From: Nitrospirales bacterium | GTDB lineage: Bacteria > Nitrospirota > Nitrospiria > Nitrospirales > UBA8639 | Direction: 5' to 3' | Length of the DNA stretch: 64,000 nucleotides | Assembly: GCA_029261295.1 (NCBI GenBank) | Contig: JAJDBP010000018.1 | Coordinates: forward strand, 1 to 64,000 | In this document: piece after piece, positions 52,764 through 62,478 of the stretch | Numbering within the stretch: the first letter of the stretch is position 1 | Layout of the letters: each line of letters opens with the position of its first letter | The notes under the pieces: model-generated | The model's input: the letters and a program-made list of their open reading frames with translations, nothing else | Told to the model about the DNA's origin: nothing | Database searches by the model: none | Position numbers and translations under genes: made by a program

Positions 52764-54977
52764 TTAGGAGAAAAGAGATTCAGAGTCAGAACTCGATGTC
52801 AGGTGTTTGGGGGAAGACGAGGAATGGGGGACAGATCCGATGAGATGCTCCTGATCAGAGCGAATACTGAGAGGGAGCTGAATTTGAAATCCAAGAACAG
52901 AATTTTTATTGGTGAACAGGCGAAATTTTCCCGAGTGCCGTTGAATAATTTGAGAGGCAAGAATGACTCCTTGCATCAAAGATGGATCGTCGAGATCTTC
53001 GGAAGTATCATCAAAACCCCAACTATCCACTGAAACCAATCTGAGATTTGGAGCAGGAAGTGTAGATTTCCAACCAACATCCACCTGAATCCAATTTTTC
53101 CCCGGGACGAGGGAATCCCATTTTGTCTCAAGGGTTAATGTTTCTGCTACATTATTAGAATCCTTGAGGAGAAATAAAAGCCCATTAAATATAGATTGCA
53201 TGAGCTTTTGGCGATCCATATGGATCATGGGAATATCAGGGCTAAAATTCCTCTCAATCATAATATGGTGGTAGCTGGGATTACTCGAAACGAATAACAA
53301 ACAGGATTCCAACACTTCGTTTATTTGAACTTTTGGAGTCAAAGAGACGGATAACGGCTTGACATAATCTCGAATTTCTTTCGTTAATTCTTCAATCTTC
53401 CCAAGGTCTTCGCCAAGAATACGATGCAGCGATTCCATAAATTCTCCGTCATGCTGCCGCAACTGGGCGACTTGAACAAATGATTTAATCGAAACCAGAG
53501 GGTTATGGAGTTCCTGTGTTAAACCATCTGCCATGGTTTCAAGCGAACGCAAGCGATCAACCTGAAACAACAATTGTTCAGAACGCCGATTTTCTTCTCG
53601 TAAGATGGCATTCTCTAAAGCCAAGGCTGATTCCTGAATGAGCGTATCCCACACTCTTTTCCCACCGACTATTTGTATGACCTCATTCGTATCCGAACCA
53701 AAAGCCAAAAAACCTAGCAATTGGTTATTTCCAAAAATTGGGTACAGTAACTCTAAGCCCATGGATTCCAGTTCTTTGCCAATTTGCATTTCCCATTCAT
53801 CCGAATGATCCAATTCCTTCACAGAAAGCCTAGAATGCGTATCTAATAACCATTGAGGAAGATCATCAAAGGTCGTCCACCCTTTTTGGATAAGGGGATG
53901 ATCTTGAGGAAAACCAACCGTGGCAATCGCCTTATACCGGTTTTCATTGACTTCCAAGCTAAAAATGGCAGCCCTAGAAGCTTTGGCCCCTTTTCCCAAT
54001 GTTTTTAAAATGGCTTCGCCCAAATCGGGAACGTTTTGAAAGTTCGAAACTTCAGATGAAAAATTGGCAAGCGTTTGGATACGGAGCTCCCGCCCTTTCA
54101 TTATAGTCCTTGCCACTGCGCCCTTGGTCCCGACCTTCATTTGAAATGCCGCCACGACCGTCAAAAGATGAAAGATTAGTTGGATAATGGCAAATTGGGA
54201 ATTAATCGATCCAAAAACCCAAATTTGGGCGAGTAAAAGAACGGGGTAAATCGGTTGGGAAAGTAAGAGCAACAGGGCAAAATAAGAAAACCCTTTTTCC
54301 ACGTACACAGAATAATCTAACCAATGAAATCGCAATAAGGTATACGCTACGATAGAGATATACACCCCGAAACCGACGGTTCCATAGGGAATTAATTCTA
54401 TCCCATACCATAGAAGATAATTGCTCCCACCCCCAAGATATCCAATGGTCGATCCAATGAGTAAATAGAGAATTTGCCGGCGGGGTAATCCCTTTTCTCG
54501 TAAATACCCTTGAAGAAGCAGTACATGAGCAACGACCACAAGAGCGATCCACCAGACTAAGCAAAAGTGAAAAACAATACCGGGAACGCCCCAATAAGGG
54601 AATATGGATATGGGTTGCACCTTTTGAATATAAAAAGGAGTGGCATCAGAAATTAAAAAAATTGCCCCGACAATATAATTCCACTTAATCGCATTCTTCC
54701 AGGCAATTTCCTTATGCAGTAAATAGAGAACATGATGCAAAAATGTGATGGGTATAAAAATGGCGCCGGCCATTAAAAGGCGAACATAAAAAAGTGCCTC
54801 CATCTCAGAAGTAGATATCTGCCATGCAAAATATCCAAAACTCCAAATAGCCGTAGATATTCCAAAAAGGCCGAAAGTCCAATGTCGAGGATCTCTGGGA
54901 GAACGAAAATAGATAAATGCGGCAAGCCCAAGGGCTGCTAAGCCATTGAGTAACCCACTAATTGCAAATAATTCCAT
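52764..54977 (-). CDS. Membrane sensor kinase with 7TM-like N-terminus and degenerate ATPase
   Basis: A 737-residue protein. The N-terminus (about 1-265) has seven or so membrane helices, like the N-terminal domains of PrsK and PhcS-type kinases. A GAF domain (about 295-460) follows. HisKA contains TQELHNPLVSIKSFVQ with phospho-His (about 510). The ATPase domain is degenerate: the G1 region reads VSVDSWGFDDT instead of DxGxG, and the N box reads MQSIFNGLLFLL. It ends with a Ser-rich tail. The domain mix also recalls PrsK of PEP-CTERM systems. Confidence 0.85.
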   Translation of the reverse strand: MELFAISGLLNGLAALGLAAFIYFRSPRDPRHWTFGLFGISTAIWSFGYFAWQISTSEMEALFYVRLLMAGAIFIPITFLHHVLYLLHKEIAWKNAIKWNYIVGAIFLISDATPFYIQKVQPISIFPYWGVPGIVFHFCLVWWIALVVVAHVLLLQGYLREKGLPRRQILYLLIGSTIGYLGGGSNYLLWYGIELIPYGTVGFGVYISIVAYTLLRFHWLDYSVYVEKGFSYFALLLLLSQPIYPVLLLAQIWVFGSINSQFAIIQLIFHLLTVVAAFQMKVGTKGAVARTIMKGRELRIQTLANFSSEVSNFQNVPDLGEAILKTLGKGAKASRAAIFSLEVNENRYKAIATVGFPQDHPLIQKGWTTFDDLPQWLLDTHSRLSVKELDHSDEWEMQIGKELESMGLELLYPIFGNNQLLGFLAFGSDTNEVIQIVGGKRVWDTLIQESALALENAILREENRRSEQLLFQVDRLRSLETMADGLTQELHNPLVSIKSFVQVAQLRQHDGEFMESLHRILGEDLGKIEELTKEIRDYVKPLSVSLTPKVQINEVLESCLLFVSSNPSYHHIMIERNFSPDIPMIHMDRQKLMQSIFNGLLFLLKDSNNVAETLTLETKWDSLVPGKNWIQVDVGWKSTLPAPNLRLVSVDSWGFDDTSEDLDDPSLMQGVILASQIIQRHSGKFRLFTNKNSVLGFQIQLPLSIRSDQEHLIGSVPHSSSSPKHLTSSSDSESLFS

Positions 54978-55209
54978 ATTTGTCTTTTTTGCGAGGGAGG
55001 GTCATGAGAGGAAAAGTGCACCTTTCAAACAGATACCCGACCGAAAGGCCGCACCAGCCTGATGGAAATCTGTCTTGAAATCGAACCGTAGCGCGAACCA
55101 ACAAAATGGTCAAGTCTTCAAGGAAAATTATGTTAATCGAGTAACCCTCTGTACGATGAATTATACAGATGAGCCCAATGTTTTCAACAACCCATTCCGC
55201 GGGAGAGTT
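54978..55209. other. Intergenic region
   Basis: About 230 bases. I see no gene, terminator or operator of note. Confidence 0.4.
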
Positions 55210-55944
55210 TTATGAGGAATGTGATGATTGAAGCAATGAAAGTTGAGGGATTAAAGCTAAAGTGGAAAGAATATCCTCTTCAGAGGAAGCAGATCCTGAA
55301 CGATCAATTAAGACTGTATGAAGCCCTGCCTTCTGAGCTCCTTCCACATCTTCAATTGGATGATCGCCGACATGCAGAACCTCATGCGGCTCAAGCATGT
55401 GTTGCTCCAATGCATAGGAGAAAATTTTTGAGGCAGGCTTTGCCGCTCCAGCAAGACTGGAAATTGTGACAGAATCAAAAAACTGGTGAATGGCCAAGGC
55501 ACGAGAAACTTCAAAAAAGCGACTATCAAAATTCGTAATGATCCCCAACTCGAAACCCTGTTCCTTTAACAGTGTCAAAACCTCAATGGTTTCAGGAAAG
55601 AGTTCCCAATGAGTCGCCTGCCCAAAGGCGTCAAACACTTCATCAAAAAAATCATCAAATCCTTCAAACATCCCGACCCTGTAAAAAACCGCATGCACCA
55701 CATCAAACCACCACAACCTCTCACATTGCTTGAGTTTTTCAGGACGCTCCACCGAGAAAATCGGCGCAGGCATGTCCTTCATGGTTTCCTTAAATCTTTT
55801 ATTAAGGGCAGTGATCGTTTCCTCAGTTTGAGGAACCCCGTACTTCTTGGCGTAGGTCAGATACACCTCACCAACAGAACCCTTCACATCGAATAATGTA
55901 CCAACTGCATCAAAAAATATGGCTTTAATGGGAGACGGTGCCAT
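55210..55944 (-). CDS. HAD-superfamily hydrolase
   Basis: A 244-residue phosphatase-like protein of the HAD type. Motif I is FFDAVGTLFD (nucleophile Asp, acid position taken by Val), with a large cap domain, motif II ITNFDSR, motif III with AKPASKIF and motif IV HVGDHPIEDVEGAQKAG. Val at motif I +2 departs from the usual DXD, as in some haloacid dehalogenase-like enzymes. The substrate is unknown. The ATG at 55944 has GGTGG six bases upstream. Confidence 0.85.
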   Translation of the reverse strand: MAPSPIKAIFFDAVGTLFDVKGSVGEVYLTYAKKYGVPQTEETITALNKRFKETMKDMPAPIFSVERPEKLKQCERLWWFDVVHAVFYRVGMFEGFDDFFDEVFDAFGQATHWELFPETIEVLTLLKEQGFELGIITNFDSRFFEVSRALAIHQFFDSVTISSLAGAAKPASKIFSYALEQHMLEPHEVLHVGDHPIEDVEGAQKAGLHTVLIDRSGSASSEEDILSTLALIPQLSLLQSSHSS

Positions 55945-56091
55945 CAAGAATCCACCTAATCAACATACGAATTTACTGAGAGAACGTATTACAAGATGTT
56001 CAGAATGAGGAAGGAGCCAAGGGAGGGATAATAGTTGCAGGACGCGTGAGGGTTGCAAGGAAAACGATGTTCAAACCAACCCGACAATTAT

Positions 56092-56202
56092 TTATTTCTT
56101 TTTACCTTTTTCCTGTCGAGCTGTCGCAAGATTTTTCACACGTTGTTGGTTTTTTCGATGTTTTCTTCGCATCTCACGATCTTTTTCACGGCCACGAGGC
56201 AT
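56092..56202 (-). CDS. 36-residue highly basic protein
   Basis: A small protein too short for usual gene callers. It runs M-P-R-G-R-E-K-D-R-E-M-R-R-K-H-R-K-N, then a QQRVKNLATARQEKGKKK end, with a strong agaaggagaatctct start site. More than half of the residues are charged. Its size and charge recall small ribosomal or RNA-binding peptides, but I know no exact family. Confidence 0.7.
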   Translation of the reverse strand: MPRGREKDREMRRKHRKNQQRVKNLATARQEKGKKK

Positions 56203-56339
56203 AGAGATTCTCCTTCTCAGATATTTATAGTAATGAGTTTATTCTATACCACAGAGGTCCTCAAGGGAACAAGGGTATATATTGCAGGGGCTTAGGTCCC
56301 ATGATAACATCCAGCCGCCTTATTCATTTCCAAACGCTT

Positions 56340-59126
56340 ATGTCATCTCCTTTAGATAAAACTTACAATCCAACGGCCGTCGAGAAAAAATGGGGTGCCC
56401 ATTGGGCTGAGCACAAACTATTTCAACCTCGTCAAACCGAAAAATCAGAACCCTTCTGTATCGTCATTCCCCCGCCTAATGTTACGGGCTCCCTTCATAT
56501 CGGTCATGCTCTCAATAATACCCTCCAGGATATCCTTATTCGGTGGAAACGTATGCAAGGGTTCCAAGCCCTTTGGCTACCAGGGACTGACCATGCAGGC
56601 ATTGCCACGCAAAATGTGGTCGAGCGGCAACTCAAAGAAGAAGGTTTATCCCGAGAAGATCTTGGCCGTCCGGCATTTATTGAACGAGTCTGGAAATGGC
56701 GGCATCAGTCCGGGGACCACATTCTTGAACAACTCAAACAGTTAGGCGCTTCCTGCGATTGGGAGCGGCTAAGATTCACGATGGATGATGGGCTTTCTCT
56801 CGCCGTCAAGAAAGTTTTTGTTCAACTCTTTGAAGAGGGAATCATCTATCGAGGCGAACGCCTGATTAATTGGTGCCCACGTTGCCTCACGGCCCTTTCT
56901 GACATCGAAGTCGAACACGAAGATGTTAAAGGCACTCTCTACCACATTCGTTATGCACTGGCTGATGAGCCTGAGGTCTTTCTCACCGTCGCCACCACGC
57001 GTCCGGAAACTTTATTGGGAGACACCGCCGTAGCCGTTCATCCTGATGACCCCCGCTATCAACACTTAATTGGCAAACGGGTGCAACTTCCCTTGACCAC
57101 TCGCACGATTCCTATTCTCGCTGACTCGATTTTAGTCGACCGAGAATTTGGTACCGGTGCCGTCAAAATTACGCCAGCCCATGACTTCAATGATTTCGAA
57201 GCTGGAGAACGACACGGATTACAACCTCTGACGATATTGGATTTCAAGGCACGAATGGATCCCTTGGGTCTGAAAAATGCCATGGTGGACCAAACCTTAT
57301 TAGCGAACCTCAGCCTCAAATCCGTAAAAGACGCTCGCCTGCTGGTTATTGAGTCATTACAAGAACAGGAACTCCTGCTTAAAGAAGAACCGCACCCTAT
57401 GGCCGTGGGGAAGTGTTACCGCTGCAAAACTGTCGTCGAACCGTATCTGTCACCACAGTGGTTTGTGAAGACAGCCCCCTTGGCAGCACCAGCAATCGAC
57501 GCTGTCGAAACGGGGGAAATTCGGATCATTCCCGAAGGATGGCAAAACAATTACCTTGGATGGATGCGACAAATAAAAGATTGGTGTATTTCCCGACAAA
57601 TCTGGTGGGGCCATCAAATTCCAGCCTGGTACTGTCGAACCTGCAACAAGGAACATCTACTGGAAACAGGACATGCGATCGGAACAACAACCGAGGGAGG
57701 AGTAATTCCTGAATCAGTAACCATGAGCTGTTTCATCACATCAGATGCTAAACCAATCGTGTCCGAAACAGCCCCGACTCAATGTCCTCAATGCGGGGGA
57801 GATAATCTCTTCCAAGACCCAGATGTTTTAGACACGTGGTTTTCTTCCTCCCTATGGCCATTTTCAACCCTTGGATGGCCTGAGGAGACGGAAGATTTCA
57901 AAAAATTCTATCCCACCTCCACCTTGGTCACCGGGCTAGATATTCTCTTCTTTTGGGTGGCCAGAATGGTCATGATGGGGATCAAATTGACAGGGCAAGT
58001 CCCCTTCCGTGATGTCTACATCCATGCTTTGGTTCGAGATGCCGAAGGACAGAAAATGAGTAAGTCCAAAGGTAACGTCATTGACCCTCTCACCAAAATG
58101 AACGAATACGGAACTGACGCCTTACGATTTACCATGGCCTCTATGGCTTCCCCCGGTCGCGACATGAAATTGGCTGAAGAACGAATTGAAGGGTACCGAA
58201 ATTTTGCAACCAAGATTTGGAATGCCGCTCGCTTCATTCAACTCCATACGGATGGAACCAAAACTCCATCACCTCCAAACTCTCGTCCATTCGCGGATCG
58301 ATGGATACTCAGTCGCCTGAATCATGCCATTTGTGAAGTCACGAAAGCCTTAGATACTTATCGCTTTGACCAAGCCACGTCGTATCTCTATCAATTCATC
58401 TGGCATGAATATTGTGATTGGTATATCGAACTGGCTAAACCCAGCCTACAACGAGACAACGACCCAGATGCTGGAGCCACTCGTCACACGCTTTTAGAAT
58501 CCTTCGAAACCATTCAACGTCTACTCCACCCGGTCATGCCATTTATTACCGAGGAAATCTGGCAATCCTTCCCTCACGAAGGTCTTTCAATAATGACCCA
58601 ACCCTTTCCTACAGAGAACGTGGATTGGAATGATGCTCAGTCAGAATTAGACTTTTCTTTACTGCAAGCGTTTGTGTCGACCACCAGGACGGGCCGAGCC
58701 CTATTGAACATTCCAGCTAATCAACCGCTTGCAATTTTTGGAACATCTACTCATAGCAACGAATCAGCAAGCCTTAAAGATTTGCAAACATCTATCGAAT
58801 CAATACTGCGCTCAACACTGACCCTGGCTGGAACCCCAGATTGGCCCTCTGACCGCATTTTGCAATTAGTGGCTGGAAATTTGACCATTGGCCTTCCCGT
58901 AGAACCCAACCTAGACCTTCAACAAGTCGTCAAAAAAGTTAAAAAACAGATTGATGCCAAACACAAAGAATGTAGCCGCTTAGAAAGTCGAGTCTCCTCC
59001 CCAGCCTTTCGGGAAAAAGCCGAGCCTTCGGTCATTCAGGAATCGGAAGAACGAGTGATCAGTCTCCAACAAGAGTTAGCCCTGCTCACAAGCAGTGAAC
59101 AACAACTCGGGACCATGTTGCGTTAA
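56340..59126 (+). CDS. valS: Valyl-tRNA synthetase
   Basis: A 928-residue class I synthetase, from the ATG at 56340 (MSSPLDKTYNP); the upstream ATG at 56301 adds 13 residues without homology. HIGH is PPPNVTGSLHIGHALNN, and KMSKS is GQKMSKSKGNV. The editing domain lies between. The last 70 residues (VVKKVKKQIDAKHKECSRLE) form the tRNA-binding coiled coil. It charges tRNA-Val and edits threonine. nadC overlaps its stop codon by one base (taATG). Confidence 0.97.
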   Translation: MSSPLDKTYNPTAVEKKWGAHWAEHKLFQPRQTEKSEPFCIVIPPPNVTGSLHIGHALNNTLQDILIRWKRMQGFQALWLPGTDHAGIATQNVVERQLKEEGLSREDLGRPAFIERVWKWRHQSGDHILEQLKQLGASCDWERLRFTMDDGLSLAVKKVFVQLFEEGIIYRGERLINWCPRCLTALSDIEVEHEDVKGTLYHIRYALADEPEVFLTVATTRPETLLGDTAVAVHPDDPRYQHLIGKRVQLPLTTRTIPILADSILVDREFGTGAVKITPAHDFNDFEAGERHGLQPLTILDFKARMDPLGLKNAMVDQTLLANLSLKSVKDARLLVIESLQEQELLLKEEPHPMAVGKCYRCKTVVEPYLSPQWFVKTAPLAAPAIDAVETGEIRIIPEGWQNNYLGWMRQIKDWCISRQIWWGHQIPAWYCRTCNKEHLLETGHAIGTTTEGGVIPESVTMSCFITSDAKPIVSETAPTQCPQCGGDNLFQDPDVLDTWFSSSLWPFSTLGWPEETEDFKKFYPTSTLVTGLDILFFWVARMVMMGIKLTGQVPFRDVYIHALVRDAEGQKMSKSKGNVIDPLTKMNEYGTDALRFTMASMASPGRDMKLAEERIEGYRNFATKIWNAARFIQLHTDGTKTPSPPNSRPFADRWILSRLNHAICEVTKALDTYRFDQATSYLYQFIWHEYCDWYIELAKPSLQRDNDPDAGATRHTLLESFETIQRLLHPVMPFITEEIWQSFPHEGLSIMTQPFPTENVDWNDAQSELDFSLLQAFVSTTRTGRALLNIPANQPLAIFGTSTHSNESASLKDLQTSIESILRSTLTLAGTPDWPSDRILQLVAGNLTIGLPVEPNLDLQQVVKKVKKQIDAKHKECSRLESRVSSPAFREKAEPSVIQESEERVISLQQELALLTSSEQQLGTMLR

Positions 59127-60037
59127 TGCCCACCAAAAAACTCGTGGCTTTCCAGCCTCCCGCATCTCATATTCGAGGGATCGTCCACGCTGCCCTAGAG
59201 GAAGACCTTGGGTTCGGTGATCTTACCTCTATGACCCTGCTCTCTCCAAACATGTCAGTCCAAGCTCAAATCGTGGCAAAAGAAGCTATGGTTATTGCCG
59301 GTCTCGCAGTCGCCCAGGAAGTTTTCCACCAAATTGACGATTCCGTAAACATACAATTCCATTACCAAGATGGAGCTTTGGTCAGACCAAACACCAAAGT
59401 TCTGACAATTGCCGGGAACGCCCAGTCCCTTCTCCAAGCCGAACGTGTTGCCCTTAATTTCATACAACGGCTCTCAGGAATAAGCACCCTCACCCGCCAA
59501 TTTTGCCGTACAGTGGAAGGATATTCAATCAAAATCGCTGACACTCGAAAAACCACCCCCGGGCTTCGTACCTTAGAAAAATGGGCAGTTCGTCTCGGAG
59601 GCGGCTCTAATCATCGGTTTTCCCTTCACGATGGCATTCTCATCAAAGACAATCACCTTATGATTCTTGGAGCAAAGAACATATCTCTCAGCCAAGCCTG
59701 CCGATTAGCTAAGCAACAAGCGCCTCATGGTCTCCGAGTGAGCGTTGAAGTCGAATCCATAGAACAGGTTCGTGAAGCCATTCAGGGTCAAGCCGATATC
59801 ATTCTGCTAGACAATATGAGCCCCGCAACAATTCGACGGGCGGTTAAGATCATCAAAGGTCAAGCATTAGTTGAAGTTTCTGGCGGTATTAACTTAAACA
59901 ATATCCAAAGCATTGCCGACACGGGAATAGACATTATTTCAATTGGGGCCCTCACCCATTCCGCTCCGGCAATGGACCTCTCAATGAATATCCTGCCAGT
60001 TGCACAGAAGAAGAGAAGACTAAAAACCCCCAAATAA
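59126..60037 (+). CDS. nadC: Quinolinate phosphoribosyltransferase
   Basis: A 303-residue enzyme making nicotinate mononucleotide from quinolinate and PRPP. Motifs: EEDLGFGDLTS, RVALNFIQRLSGIST, DTRKTTPGLRTLEKWAV, GGGSNHRFSLHDGILIKDNH and EVSGGIN. It starts within the valS stop. The short basic tail (KKRRLKTPK) is slightly longer than usual. Confidence 0.96.
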   Translation: MPTKKLVAFQPPASHIRGIVHAALEEDLGFGDLTSMTLLSPNMSVQAQIVAKEAMVIAGLAVAQEVFHQIDDSVNIQFHYQDGALVRPNTKVLTIAGNAQSLLQAERVALNFIQRLSGISTLTRQFCRTVEGYSIKIADTRKTTPGLRTLEKWAVRLGGGSNHRFSLHDGILIKDNHLMILGAKNISLSQACRLAKQQAPHGLRVSVEVESIEQVREAIQGQADIILLDNMSPATIRRAVKIIKGQALVEVSGGINLNNIQSIADTGIDIISIGALTHSAPAMDLSMNILPVAQKKRRLKTPK

Positions 60038-60068
60038 ATATCCAGAAGAAGACTCCTCGATACCAGCT

Positions 60069-60899
60069 GTGTTATCTCCAGAAAAATTAGCGAGCCTACT
60101 CCCCACAAAAATACTGGACACTTCCCTTTTTGTGTTCAGTGAATTGCCTTCGACAAATACCTTTGCCTTAGAATTGGCCAGAAAACCCACCCCACAGGGA
60201 ACGGTTGTTTTGGCTGACAGGCAAACTGCAGGGAGAGGCCGTCTCAAACGAGCTTGGTTTTCCCCACCAGAGGCTAATGTTTACGGATCACTCATATTTT
60301 CATTTAGGGGCCAACTCAAAGATCTTGGCTGGGCTCCTTTAATGGCAGGAATGTCTCTCGCGCAAGCCATAGAAGATTCCACAAATATCCGAATAAACCT
60401 GAAGTGGCCAAATGATCTATTAATTCATGACCAAAAAGTTGGTGGAATTCTATGCGAATCATTCAAACGAAATTCAACAGAAACTGGGGTGGTCATTGGA
60501 TTTGGCATTAACGTCAATCTCTCCAAATCAGAATTTCCGAAGGAATTGCAACAGCAAGCCACATCCCTCTCCATGCATTCCCAATCATCATTGGATCGCC
60601 ATCAGCTATTGAAAAATATTATCCCGACCTTGGAAAATGGATGGAACGCGCTGAACACAGAAGGGCCATCAAGCTGTAAGGTTGGGTATACCAAACGTTG
60701 CAATACCCTAGGAAAACACATTCTCGTTACCTTTCCAGATGGCACTGCGTTTGAAGGTATGGCACAATCCATTGGTGAACACGGTCAATTGCGGGTGATA
60801 CCCTCCGCTTCTGATTCTATTGGAGTATTCGCAAACATAAGGGAAGTCCATGCTGGGGATATCCAAGAAATACGAAAATCAGCCAGGCAAAAACATTAA
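60069..60899 (+). CDS. birA: Biotin-protein ligase
   Basis: A 276-residue ligase without the repressor HTH, so it is monofunctional. Motifs: ADRQTAGRGRLKRAWFSPP (GRGRxxRxW biotin-AMP loop) and KWPNDLLIHDQKVGGILCE. The first codon appears to be GTG. It couples biotin to the acetyl-CoA carboxylase carrier protein. It lies in one run with nadC and coaX. Confidence 0.94.
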   Translation: MLSPEKLASLLPTKILDTSLFVFSELPSTNTFALELARKPTPQGTVVLADRQTAGRGRLKRAWFSPPEANVYGSLIFSFRGQLKDLGWAPLMAGMSLAQAIEDSTNIRINLKWPNDLLIHDQKVGGILCESFKRNSTETGVVIGFGINVNLSKSEFPKELQQQATSLSMHSQSSLDRHQLLKNIIPTLENGWNALNTEGPSSCKVGYTKRCNTLGKHILVTFPDGTAFEGMAQSIGEHGQLRVIPSASDSIGVFANIREVHAGDIQEIRKSARQKH

Positions 60900-60924
60900 G
60901 TGATACATTAAGTATAATCAAGCC

Positions 60925-61701
60925 ATGCTTCTAGCTGTAGACATAGGAAACTCACAAATTGTTTGTGGAGTCTTCCAAAAAAACACAATAATTGCCGACT
61001 GGCGCCTATCCACAGACCCCATTAAGACCGCTGATGAATACGGGATGATACTTCGAGCTTTACTTAAGATTAATAAAATCGATATCGACAAAATACAAGG
61101 CTGCATTATCACCAGCGTGGTTCCTCCTCTGACCCACACATTTGAAACCCTCCTCGACGCACTCCTAGGACGAAAACCATTTACTGTCAGCGCCTTATGC
61201 CCACATGGCCTCACACTTAGATACGACAACCCGGATGAAATTGGAGCAGATCGGCTCGTGAATGCCGCAGCCGCATTCTCTCATTACCAACAGGGGCTTA
61301 TCATAGTGGATTTTGGAACTGCCACGACATTTTGCACCATCACCCCACTGGGAGAATATCTCGGCGGAGCCATCGCACCGGGCCTGAAAATGGCTGCCGA
61401 CTCCCTTCACCAAAAAACAGCCAAGCTTCCTAAGGTTGACTTGGTCGTTCCGGATGCCGTTATAGGACGAGACACGGCCACCAGCATGCAATCAGGAATT
61501 ATGTTTGGGTATGCCGGATTGGTTGATGCCATCGTGACGCGAATCCAAAAAGATACTGAATTACCCTATTACGTTGTTGCTACTGGAGGCTTAGCTTCCG
61601 TGATCAGCCCCATTTCTTCAACAATTCAAGAAGTTCGGCCACACCTCACGCTCGAAGGCCTCGCCCTCCTTTACTCGCGAATGAACGCTGCTTGTGGATA
61701 A
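60925..61701 (+). CDS. coaX: Type III pantothenate kinase
   Basis: A 258-residue CoaX kinase for coenzyme A synthesis. Motifs: AVDIGNSQIVCGVF, PDEIGADRLVNAAAAF and IIVDFGTATTF. Length is normal. It is the last gene of the valS-nadC-birA-coaX run. Confidence 0.97.
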   Translation: MLLAVDIGNSQIVCGVFQKNTIIADWRLSTDPIKTADEYGMILRALLKINKIDIDKIQGCIITSVVPPLTHTFETLLDALLGRKPFTVSALCPHGLTLRYDNPDEIGADRLVNAAAAFSHYQQGLIIVDFGTATTFCTITPLGEYLGGAIAPGLKMAADSLHQKTAKLPKVDLVVPDAVIGRDTATSMQSGIMFGYAGLVDAIVTRIQKDTELPYYVVATGGLASVISPISSTIQEVRPHLTLEGLALLYSRMNAACG

Positions 61702-61764
61702 CCGCAATAGCCTCATTACCTAAATAAACTCCCCAAAAAACAACAAGAAATTTCCTCTGACGGG

Positions 61765-61792
61765 TTGACTTGCCAACCTCAGTGACTATCTG
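61765..61792 (+). promoter_or_regulatory. Possible sigma70 promoter of grpE-dnaK
   Basis: TTGACT at 61765 and TATCTG at 61787 with a 16-base spacer, 48 bases before grpE. No CIRCE inverted repeat and no sigma32-type element was seen, so heat-shock control, if any, is not visible. Confidence 0.4.
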
Positions 61793-61839
61793 ACCTAGGA
61801 ATGCGGAAATTCATGTAAATACCTATAAATTGGACCTCC

Positions 61840-62478
61840 ATGACCACATTTTCTGAAGAAAGTCCCACCACATCGGCATCCGAAAGCCCAGTAGAAGAAT
61901 CCCTTTCCGAAAAAAATTCTTCAGAACCTGATCAAGCATCGGAATCTTCCCCTGATGAGGCACAAGGGACAGAACAGACTCCACAAGAAGAACTCCAGAT
62001 ATTCCAAGATAAATATATGCGACTTGCGGCAGAATTTGAAAATTACAAACGGCGGGCCCAACGAGATCAAAGCGATGCCATTCGGTATGCCAACGAGTCA
62101 TTATTGAAAAATTTACTTCCAACCATTGATAACCTGGAACGCGCGATTCAAAGCGGAAATGACGCGGGTGCCAGCGGAGCGCTCATAGAAGGGGTACAAC
62201 TCACCCATAAACAATTCCTAGAAACAGTGGGAAAATTAGGCGTACGACAAGTGTCCAGCGCAGGAGGGGATTTTGATCCCAACATCCATCAAGCCGTTGC
62301 GCATGTTGAGTCGGATACCGCCGCACCCAATACCGTGGTTGAAGAATTTCAAAAAGGGTACTTTTTACATGACAGAATTTTACGCCCGGCTATGGTGACC
62401 GTAGCCAAAGAAAAATCTAATCAGACTGAACCATCATCTACCGAAGACACAGACGAAGAGGGAGGAATACAAGCATGA
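61840..62478 (+). CDS. grpE: GrpE nucleotide exchange factor
   Basis: A 212-residue DnaK cochaperone. A disordered acidic Ser/Glu-rich start (about 1-40) precedes the coiled coil ([27 protein letters not shown]) and the beta wing with VLxEfQkGY ([25 protein letters not shown]). It opens the nucleotide cleft of DnaK. It overlaps dnaK by four bases (ATGA). Confidence 0.97.
   Translation: MTTFSEESPTTSASESPVEESLSEKNSSEPDQASESSPDEAQGTEQTPQEELQIFQDKYMRLAAEFENYKRRAQRDQSDAIRYANESLLKNLLPTIDNLERAIQSGNDAGASGALIEGVQLTHKQFLETVGKLGVRQVSSAGGDFDPNIHQAVAHVESDTAAPNTVVEEFQKGYFLHDRILRPAMVTVAKEKSNQTEPSSTEDTDEEGGIQA

Noticed and set aside
61702-61839. CIRCE element before grpE
   Set aside because: No TTAGCACTC-N9-GAGTGCTAA repeat or sigma32-type promoter could be seen.
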